A stretch of 64,000 nt of DNA from Branchiostoma floridae. Taxonomy: Eukaryota > Chordata > Leptocardii > Amphioxiformes > Branchiostomatidae. The notes beneath the pieces were generated by a model. It was not told where the DNA came from. It saw only the letters and a program-made list of their open reading frames with translations, and did no database searches. The DNA lies in contig NC_049980.1 in assembly GCF_000003815.2 (NCBI RefSeq), positions 29,698,768-29,762,767 of the forward strand. Direction: 5' to 3'. Below, in pieces: positions 11,501 to 19,200 of the stretch. Each line of letters begins with the position of its first letter. Position 1 is the first letter of the stretch. The position numbers and the translations under genes are program-made.

Positions 11501-14500
11501 TTATAGGTTTAGCTACAGTTGGTTTATTATCATCAAAATGCATAAGGATTGAGGAACATAAATTTTTCAATGCTACTCATTGAAATGTGGGGGAATTTAC
11601 TTCCTATAGTTATAGTAGATCTACTGAGTACATTATCTTTCTCATTAACATATATAGTACAATCTACAGACAATCTATGATGAAGCGAACTATAATGTAG
11701 AAAAATGTGGTGATCTGTAGTCTCCATTCTACATGCATGCAGCCAGCCTGGTGAGACTGGCTGTGTGCAGGTTAATGTTAACTGTCAGGTTGATGGATGG
11801 GGACTCAGGAGTCCCTGTTATCTTCTGGGTCCATCTCTCCGCCACATTGTAAAGGTAATGGACCCATATCAGCAGGTGTTCCCACCAGAAAGCGAGAGTA
11901 AACGTCATTAGGGCATTAAAATCTGATCAATACCTGTCAGGAGTGATATATTGCAATCTGGATAATTGGATTACACATGCATACCCGACACTTTCCATTA
12001 CTTTATTACAGTATAACATTCGAATGCTTTTTGATTGCAACCAAATTATAGTTCAAAAATAGATTTTCTTGCTTTGTTCAAGTAATTATATTTTACTTGA
12101 ACAAATATGAATATGTCACTTCTAATATGAATGGCTATTCTCTTGAGTTTTCTTCATGTTCATACACATAGATATAACTGAGTAGAATTTTACTCAATCA
12201 CCATTACAATTTGACTATTCTCATCATCAAATGTTTTTCACACATTTATAGAACAAGAAAGAAGACAAAAATTAAACAAATAAGAGTTGCAACTCCAAAT
12301 TATCAATTGTATCCTATTTATTACAATTGCTAGCTAAGATTTTTTGCACTATTGGCAGGATGTTCCTTTGGTAATCTTAACAAATCTTACATCAAGTTGA
12401 CCACCTTGAGCCATTGTACCAATGCTTTGATTGGACGTTTTCTGATTTAAAGATATTCAGGTGCTTCCTCACAACAGGACTTTTTTCACTATGGTGTTCC
12501 TGTAGCCATGGCCTATGCCAGTACTTAATTCCTGTTATAAATCTATATATGCAATGTATGTACATTTTTATGTTCCAAGTTACACTCTGAGCAATCCATC
12601 ATCACCCTTGATATAGCCCGTCTCAGCAACACTCTCCCCAGGAAGATGTAAGACATGTCTAAAAAGTAATTTGTACAGCTTTTTTCTTTGCTGACGAACG
12701 GTTCAGTTTATTGGCGACTTCAGCTGGCAACCGATACTTTACCAATAAATCTCAGCTGAAACCTGAATTCAAAAGTAATATCAATGCATGTAAGTTATCA
12801 ATAAATTCCTGGCAGATGTACAAAAAGCTGATGGGCTAAATCTGCATTGAAAAAAGATTTAAAACAGACCAAATTTCGTTGCATTTTTAATATGAAGGTC
12901 CTGTCATTCAATACAATTGCAATACAACTTACAAACTAAATCCTAATTTGCATAATTAGCATATCATTGCATTGGTCTTAATCAAAGCTACCTACACCCG
13001 GCAGCTTCAACAAAAGCAGGTAGAGTGTCAAAACTTATCATGTCACTTCTTCCCAACTATAAGAGCTATCTACCAACCAAAAATTATAAAGATAACTTGT
13101 GCTCTGCACAAGATAACAAAACTGGAAGTTCTGTTGCAATACTGTAGAGAGACACTGGAGGGCCCAAAGTTAAACTATTTCGAGGTCTCATTAAAGATAA
13201 CGTTATATATAATGAGCGAGGCTATTGACACACCCAGTGTGTCGATAGCCTAAACAGGCTATTGACACACTGAGTGTGTCGATAGCCTGTTTAGGCTATT
13301 GGCACACTCAGTGTGGCGATAGCCTGTTTAGGCTATTGACACACCCAGTGCTAGAAACCACTAAAATGAGGAAATCTTACGATTATATTTGACAATCAAC
13401 ACTCTGAAAAATACAAATGGCATCCTGTGTCCATTATCAACCCAAAATACGATCTTTTTTACGTGTTTACGGCACAATTTTAAACATCGGAATCTGCTAT
13501 CATATAGGGTGCTAGTTTTACTGTCACCGCATGTGATCATGGCAGCCATGTTGGATCGGTTAGGAACACGTTTTTAGCTGTGTTTACCGACGAATTCCTG
13601 CCGTATTGGAGAATTTGCGGCTTCAAAACTTATATCACTAAGGAAGCGAAGTTATAGTTGTTGTTTTACCTCCATTATTTTTAATGTGAAAGAAATATTC
13701 TTCCGAGTCGCTGCCGATAGCGCCGGAACCACACGACCAAAAATTATGACATGTTTTGTGGTCAGTGTTATTTTTGGTTTATGATGTTAACAGAAACTTT
13801 AAAAGTTGTTTATATATAAAATATCCTTATATCAAATGGATGTTTAAAAAGGGACAAGAAAAATTGAAAAAAAAAAAATTGAAAAAACTCCGGCGCGGAC
13901 TCGAACCGGGTTGGAGCTGTTATCATGAATTTCCGGGCCAACGTTCTATCCACTACGCTACGCCAATCATACACGATGAAGGCTGTATTAACAGGTATCC
14001 AAATGTAGGGCATAACTTGAATACGTCCGTTCATTCCAAGATTCAAAAATTCCAATGTCTAATCTTCCGAACAATATCTAATCAACTATTGCTTGTGTAA
14101 AATATTGCCGGAAAGGAGCGTTACAAGCTCTGATTGACTGACTGGCATCTCGGTGTGTCAATAGCCTGTTTGGACTGAGTGTGTCAATAGCCACAGCGAT
14201 ATATAATTACCCACATATCACATATTGATCCAGAAGTTTTTGTGGTCACGGACGGGCAGACGAACACACACATAAATGCTGGATGAAACATAACGATTTT
14301 TGCGAATTAGTAGGTAACAAAAATAGAGTGACGGTGATGACAAATCTTGTTTATGACAAATGTGATGATTTTCTAAATATAGTAAAGAATGTCAAAGACT
14401 AAAAAGATAGCTCCAAATTCACCTAGAAGCAAAATTAAATCGTGTACATTCCGTAGAAGCATATGCTGGATTCTCACAGTGACACTAAGTCTGTCTCCGC

Positions 14501-14753
14501 GACGACTCCAAATATTTCCAAACAGAGTCATGCCGGATCATGACTTGCCAGGGGGGCGGGGAAAAGTATTAATACGTGTAGAAAAAGCGGAGCGCATTTC
14601 ACTGCCACACAGCGGCCTGTTTCTCGATACGCAGATGAAAGAACTTGTCTTCATGTGTTGTACAAGATAAGCAAACCCCACTCACATGTTTGGGTGTCGC
14701 TGGAAAGCCGTGGAGAGATCGGAGAGGATCCTATGCGCCAGCTCCTCAGCCAT
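2428..14753 (-). CDS. PTAR1: Protein prenyltransferase alpha-subunit repeat-containing protein 1 (3' end missing)
   Basis: Six exons on the minus strand join in phase: 14753-14686, 9690-9518, 8930-8846, 5383-5279, 5072-4772 and 2540-2428 (845 nt, 281 complete codons). All introns are GT-AG. The protein starts MAEELAHRILSDLSTAFQRH and continues IDEVGFICCPTCQHNRSPVV, much like the vertebrate PTAR1 N-terminus. Prenyltransferase alpha-type repeats are visible as TAWNIRKEL, ETFAHRRWLL, SNYYAWTHRAWVVENVA and HSGLQYRQFL. In vertebrates PTAR1 pairs with the RabGGT beta subunit as GGTase-3, which geranylgeranylates targets such as FBXL2 and YKT6; that role is carried over by homology. Vertebrate PTAR1 is about 400 aa, so roughly the last 120 residues are missing from this window. 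A ~50-residue Ser/Ala/Gln-rich insert in exon 5 (after RRWLLKQVVQK) is less conserved. PTAR1 is head-to-head with PDCD7. Confidence 0.93.
2870..3060 (-). repeat. SINE remnant (3' body), tRNA-derived family
   Basis: Read on the minus strand it contains CATGTTAAAGAACCCACCAC, then the GTGTTATGCCATAAGGC segment. The same blocks occur in the fuller SINE copies at 35085-35480 and 25813-26145. The tRNA-like head is missing. Confidence 0.6.
4575..4745. mobile_element. Foldback MITE, TA-flanked (CTCCAAGCAGA-type ends), copy 1
   Basis: Two long inverted arms: left CCAGAGGTTAGGCTCTGA..., right TCAGAGCCTAACCTCTGCTT, ending GGAGAGTA. Arms of about 70 bp flank a ~25-bp loop. A second copy with the same interior is at 28871-29034. 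Confidence 0.8.
4772..5072 (-). CDS. PTAR1: PTAR1 exon 5
   Basis: 301 nt. Begins RWLLKQVVQK, passes through a low-complexity Ser/Pro/Ala linker, then ERYPSNYYAWTHRAWVVENV. Donor GTTAGT at 4771. A foldback MITE (4575-4745) sits only 26 bp beyond this donor in the intron. Confidence 0.93.
5279..5383 (-). CDS. PTAR1: PTAR1 exon 4
   Basis: 105 nt encoding KELVEAEDLKCIQDLKFAAL then VLTKHPKSSETFAHR. Acceptor TCTAG, donor GTAATA. It forms the first half of a PPTA repeat completed by exon 5 (HRRWLL). Confidence 0.92.
5915..6083 (+). repeat. Left LTR of the TRIM-like element
   Basis: 169 bp, TGTAACA...TTTCTACA. It lacks 8 bp of the A-box region (CCGAACGG) present in the right copy, so its Pol III promoter is probably broken. 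Confidence 0.82.
6188..6364 (+). repeat. Right LTR of the TRIM-like element
   Basis: 177 bp, TGTAACA...TTCCTACA, with intact A-box-like TGGCCGAACGG and B-box GGTTCGAATCC 51 bp apart, the spacing of a tRNA with a long variable arm. Confidence 0.82.
6950..7450. repeat. Local duplication, two diverged copies
   Basis: Blocks at about 6950-7075 and 7330-7450 share CAGTRTGGCTGTTCT, ACAAGGKTGCATTGGTGACT and TCTGYRTGCCTTTTT in the same order, about 370 bp apart. Between them the motif TTAAGCATTRTWGGTAAA occurs twice (near 7110 and 7200). Confidence 0.6.
8608..8690 (+). repeat. SINE-type tail segment
   Basis: Contains CCGCCCTTTGGCGTAACACA followed by CCAGCTT. This block recurs at 29425-29480 and, inverted, in the minus-strand SINE near 25830-25860. 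Confidence 0.5.
8846..8930 (-). CDS. PTAR1: PTAR1 exon 3
   Basis: Acceptor TACTTCCCAG; 85 nt encoding RSLLEATRAVLLVQADCLTA then WNIR. Donor GTATGA. Of the two nearby AG sites, only the upstream one (before TTTCTAG) keeps the frame from exon 2. Confidence 0.9.
8931..9517 (-). other. PTAR1 intron 2
   Basis: 587 bp. The middle (about 9030-9150) is a GC-rich block with a G9 run and repeated GCGGCTTGCGGCGAGCC-type sequence, unlike the AT-rich surroundings, perhaps a transposon remnant. Otherwise nothing recognised. Confidence 0.5.
9518..9690 (-). CDS. PTAR1: PTAR1 exon 2
   Basis: The acceptor TTTTGCTAG precedes IDEVGFICCPTCQHNRSPVV, then ENNKLGIETWCLELIFPYAH. The exon is 173 nt and the donor is GTATGG. 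NRSPxVxxENKLGxExWC is the PTAR1 signature. Confidence 0.93.
13217..13352. repeat. Tandem array of 37-bp hairpin units
   Basis: Units GGCTATTGACACAC-NNN-GTGTGTCGATAGCC (14-bp stem with one wobble) are separated by TAAACA or TGTTTA. Three are complete and a fourth decays after CCAGTG. Single-strand folding into adjacent hairpins is expected. Confidence 0.85.
13886..13975 (-). repeat. tRNA-like sequence (pseudo-tRNA or SINE head)
   Basis: On the minus strand: A-box-like TGGCGTAGCGTAGTGGATAG, B-box CGGTTCGAGTCC, then a T6 run that could end Pol III transcription. The acceptor stem does not pair and one T-stem pair is broken, so it is probably not a working tRNA. Confidence 0.6.
14686..14753 (-). 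CDS. PTAR1: PTAR1 exon 1 (coding part)
   Basis: The ATG at 14753-14751 begins MAEELAHRILSDLSTAFQRH and the exon ends inside the Ile codon (AT|A). The donor is GTGAGT at 14685. There are 68 coding nt, leaving 2 nt over. Confidence 0.92.
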
Positions 14754-15349
14754 ATTTTGTTGATGTCTGACGGCTAACTGAGGATTTGACCTTTCCCCTT
14801 CCTGTGGAGCAATCCACTATAAAAACAGGGATGTTTTCTGTTTGGGTATGAAATTTAATTCATTTCCATAAAAAGTCATCCTTGGGTTCTCGACGAAGGC
14901 ATTTCATACGGCAATTAATGTATGTTTTTATGCCGATATTCACTTGATAGCGTGAGAAGCCTGGCTTTGGCATATATTTTTCGATCAACCACCTGTAAAA
15001 ATGTGTTGTTCCGCCGCGGGATTTGTGAATTTAAATTTTAATCTAGATGTTCAAGTGTAACAGTGATTAATTGAACGTCAAACACACAGCCACACGCTGC
15101 TCTTCGGCGATAAGCATTTATCATACTCTGACTCGTGACAGTTTTATTTGTGTCGACATTTTTACACGAGATTTTAGGAACTTTTAATAACACGAGATTT
15201 CACGAGATTTCATTTCCCAAGATGGCTGCCTGAATGGGAATAATTTTTTAGTTCTCCAAATCTTTCCCAGATTTTGCCTTCCGTACTGTCGGATGACCTG
15301 TTTAGAAAGTACAATTTTAAGGTAACCTCTAACTTGCTGCTCAGTGAAG
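14754..15349. promoter_or_regulatory. Divergent PTAR1/PDCD7 promoter region
   Basis: 596 bp separate the two start codons. AAGATGGCTGCC at 15219-15230 is a near-consensus YY1 site, common near the starts of housekeeping genes. Upstream of it CACGAGATTT occurs at 15165, 15191 and 15201. No TATA box stands out. The arrangement suggests one shared, TATA-less promoter; that is inference from spacing and motifs. Confidence 0.65.
15219..15230 (+). promoter_or_regulatory. YY1-type site
   Basis: AAGATGGCTGCC, 120 bp upstream of the PDCD7 ATG; one mismatch from the common AAGATGGCGGC form. Confidence 0.55.
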
Positions 15350-16258
15350 ATGGACAGTTTCAGTCAGTGGCAGGCCGGCTTTAGTAGAGGACCACCAAAC
15401 CTCCGTCAGCGCCCCCCTCCCCCTTCACATGGCTCTCAGTTTCCGTTTCATCACAACCCAAGCTCCGGGCTGCATGGACAAGTCGGGATAAGCGCTGGAC
15501 AACAGCAAGACCAGAACAATGATGGTCAGCAGTTCTATTCGGGTGCGGCCGGTGGGGTACAGACACCGGGACATGGGTATGCAAACATGGAACAACAACA
15601 ACAGCAGCATTTTGGAGAAGGTTTTTCTTTTCATCAGGGTTCTATGGATAGCTTAGCAAATACGCCGTTATCTTCCAATCAGGAGCAGTACGATCAACCT
15701 CTAGGTTTTCCCTCAGGACCGCCAAAGTTCGAGCAAACCCGTCACGACATGGTTCACCATGCTGACCATGGTACAAGAGAGGGACATTTTACCAACAGCA
15801 CCCCACAGCCAGGTATGGCACAACGTGGAACAGCTTTTCAACAGAACTTTTCTTCTCCGTTTCCTGCAAATCCTCCGTTCAACGTCAGTGGAGGCACTTT
15901 GGACAGTACAGGAAGGGGTTTTGGCAACAACCAAATGTCCATACCACCAGCATTTCCTCCGCCAATCAGTCACGATCAAGACTTTCCAAGTCTAAAACAA
16001 AGGCTGCCGAATGTTCCCCCTCCACCCATGCCTCCACCGTTTCCTAATTTATCAGGACATCTTCCATTTACACCAAATACCATGCAAACTACACCAATGC
16101 ATCAGCAGGGACTATCACTGGGCCAGACTTCTCACAGCACACGACCGTCAGACGAGAAGGTACAAGCTGATGCAGATAAGGAGTGGCTGTCTACATGGCT
16201 GTCAAACAGAGGACTGGGGAAAGCGAGGACAAAGAGGGAGAAAGCTCCTGCTTTGACA
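15350..16258 (+). CDS. PDCD7: PDCD7 exon 1 (coding part)
   Basis: 909 nt, 303 codons from MDSFSQWQAGFSRGPPNLRQ; Pro/Gln/His-rich, with runs such as EQQQQQHFGE and PPPPMPPPFP. It ends KREKAPALT with donor GTAAGT, phase 0. Confidence 0.93.
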
Positions 16259-19200
16259 GTAAGTAGCTTTTACATTACAAACATCCTCCCAAGTAGGAGT
16301 TCTGGACTTTTGACTGGATTTTATTCTCCAAATCAACTTTTTGAAATATCATACATCGGTGTATTGGTATTACTTTTGTTGCCTGTGGTATCCATGGAAC
16401 AACGGGAACTGCAACTCATTTTTTACAAGTTATATGAAATCTGACTGATGTTTTCTATCAGATTGTTGTTCAAATATAAAGTCATAGAGTTATTGGTAAT
16501 GTCAATGCAGATCAAACTGATACTGTTTATCTCAAATAGCCTTTTAAAAGCACATAATCACCTACTAAGATTCATTTTCCTTCTGTCTGTGCAGCTCCCA
16601 GAGGTGAGACAGAAGCTGGCTGAGTGGAGGTCTCTCCTGGACCAGCTGACAGAACAGGAAGCTGTGCTGATGGAAGCTGTGGAGGCAGATGACTCCACAT
16701 GGCAGGCTGAGATGGAGACAGCTGCAATAATCAAAGTATGTTCCCAGCTAGGTTGCCCAAGTGGAAACCTGAGTCAAAAGCCAGGGTGCACCATCAACAT
16801 TTCAGGTTTCCCCACTTCCAAGTTATTAATTTCTTCAAATCAGCTACTTATCCATGATCTGTCCTTCCAGTTACATGTTTTACCTTATCAAGAAATGGAT
16901 ACAAAGGCTTATGTAGTAGGTGGGGGAAAAGTGGTGCCAACTGAAAAATTTCAGGTTGTGCACTGCACTACCTGCAGAAAACAAAATGGGCTTTGCATTT
17001 GCAAGTGGGTATTTCGAGCACTGAGATGTGTCAACCTGCTTCCTACAGTTAAGTAGGTCAGTCAATAAACCTAGAGCTATACAGGCATGGCGGTTACCAT
17101 AGCATTTGAGTATAGGCCCCTCAAGTGATTGAGATTTCAGCCCCTTTGCTGTCTCTCAGTAAAGGGGCATTTCCTCCTGGAGAGAACCATGTGACTATAT
17201 TTTAGAAAATCAGTATTTTGCAGTGACAGTGAAAAAAATCTACTTGCAGCAAATTGTGTCTTAGAGGGTTCTTCATTTCAAAACTTTCTTGGGGAGGATA
17301 CTCACAAAGCCTCTACTATGCAGCCCTTAGCAGTGCTTTTTGTATGGCTATTACTGATCTATTATAAACCCTTGTGAAAGTAGATCAGAACTTGCCAATG
17401 AAAAAAAGGGAATCAGATGATTTTTCTCTGTTGACTGACAATGTATCCTCTTACCTTTTATCTAGGACAAATTAACCAAAGTGGAGAGCCTGTTTGGGGA
17501 TGAGCAGTTGCTGACACAATTGGAACGAAAACTCATAAGGATCCAGAAAAAGAGGGTAAGTGAAAAAGATACAATAGTAAGAATTGATAACCAAGTACCA
17601 GACACTGTTTATGAATTACTGGTATGTAACGAACAAGAAATCTGATTTTCTTGAGGCTTCTTTTATTTATGTACATAAATGTACTTTTTCAGTGCATTAC
17701 ATGTACGTATGGGGAAAAAGTGCTTTCAGTATTTCACATGTAGTACGCAGTTCCACTAAGATTAACATAGAATGCACTAATCATTGAAAATGTGAGACTT
17801 GTCATTAGCCACTACCTCCAAAGAATTTTGACCCGCACCCCTCAGTAATCTGTATAGAAACATTAGATGGATGTATGGACTGACTACACTCTTGTTACCT
17901 CTTTACGGAGTGTACCCTTACAATTATAGAATGGCAGGGCTATACTGAGTGGGCAACCCTGGGTAAAAATACATCAATAAGTTAATTATCCTATTGGCAT
18001 GGACTTGCAAATAAACTTATCTATATATAATCCTGTATAAACAGGCCAGGATGAGAAGGTTACGGGAAGAAGCCTACAGGAGAAGACAGGAGGAACAGCA
18101 GAGATGTCAGGACAGACATCAGAAGATTGACAAGTGGAGAAACAGCATCCTCCAGAAGGACCTGGATGCAAAGAGGGTGGGTACACAGTACACACATGCA
18201 CAGTAATATACTATGTGTACTGTATACACACATACATAACAAAAATGAACATATAGCATATTGCTACGCACTGCTAAGGCTAATGTCACATTGTGAAACT
18301 GGGACCTGCCGGGCTGTTTGTGGAAAGGAAAAATAGAAATGTATATGTAAAGATGTACACAAATGATACCCACACCTATTCTCTTTACGTCAGGTGTAGT
18401 TTGGTGTCTTTAATATCATACATTTCGTTCCAGAAAGCTGCCCGGCGGGGCTCCAGTTTGAAAATATGTTGTAGGCCTGTACTGTAAAATCATTTAGGTA
18501 CAGGTCCAATTATATTTTTTTATAACACCTAGTACTAGTCATTAGAAAACAACAGACACAGGTTCAGGTGAAATTTTGACACCTACCCACAAAGTAGCCC
18601 TGACACTCATCAATGTCTGATCATAGCAAACAGAATATCATTGTAAAGGACAATACATGTAGTATCTTTCTAATGACATATTGTACAATGAAATTGATAT
18701 TTCTGGAGATATGATCAAAATGAAGTTTCCGAACTCGACTACTTCATTACCATAGCAAAAACAAAGAAACAATTCTCTGTGTAAGAAGTAGTTGGAATCA
18801 AAATGAAAAAAAAAACTATTTGAATGACTTTGTACGTGTTTGTTCTCTACTTTATTAAGGAAGCAGAGCTTAAGAAGGAAGTTGATGACACTCTATCAGA
18901 GGTGCGTAGGAAGCAGTCGGAGGCAACAAAATCCATGGACCTGCTGAGGTCTCTGGGCAAGCTGAGGAAACTGAGGAAGGAAGCCAACGAGAGGAAAGGT
19001 ACTGGTCTATAAATCTCCAAGCAGATCTATCAGTGCGAAGGCAGTATCCAAAGGACCAACCAAAATCCAATTTGCAACTGTTGGCATAGATTAGGGCTGG
19101 GTACTGATACAGTGTACTGGTCCAGAAAAACGACCTGAAAAAATTAGGTGGACCGGATGTTGGACCGATTAGAAAATTAAAAGATTATTTAATCAGGCAT

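Larger units (their letters stand above)
13214..14198. mobile_element. Non-autonomous DNA transposon with hairpin repeats and 9-bp flanking repeats
   Basis: The 9-bp direct repeat ATATATAAT flanks the unit at 13205-13213 and 14199-14207. Near both ends lies the 14-bp inverted motif GGCTATTGACACAC. The left end has an array of about four 37-bp units, each a near-perfect hairpin; the right end has two more motif copies. The interior (about 13890-13975) holds a minus-strand tRNA-like sequence. A 9-bp target repeat fits Mutator-like elements, but the flanks are AT-rich, so the superfamily is a guess. No transposase is present. Confidence 0.6.
9691..14685 (-). other. PTAR1 intron 1
   Basis: About 5 kb. 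Its main feature is the transposon-like unit at 13214-14198. The rest is AT-rich with no coding signal that I recognise. Confidence 0.6.

Noticed and set aside
13217-13352. CRISPR-like array
   Set aside because: Units are hairpins with 6-bp spacers in a eukaryotic intron; spacers are not unique 30-mers.
13886-13975. Functional tRNA gene on the minus strand
   Set aside because: Pol III boxes are present but the acceptor stem does not pair and the T stem has a mismatch.
15344-15349. GTG as the PDCD7 start, six bases upstream of the ATG
   Set aside because: Animal genes start at ATG; the ATG at 15350 gives the expected N-terminus.
16448-17056. 202-residue frame through PDCD7 exon 2 and its introns
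   Set aside because: Only the 47 codons between acceptor 16594 and donor 16736 are protein-like; the flanks are intron.
19010-19035. A further MITE starting with ATCTCCAAGCAGATC after PDCD7 exon 5
   Set aside because: The end motif is there, but no matching inverted end was found nearby; at most a solo end.
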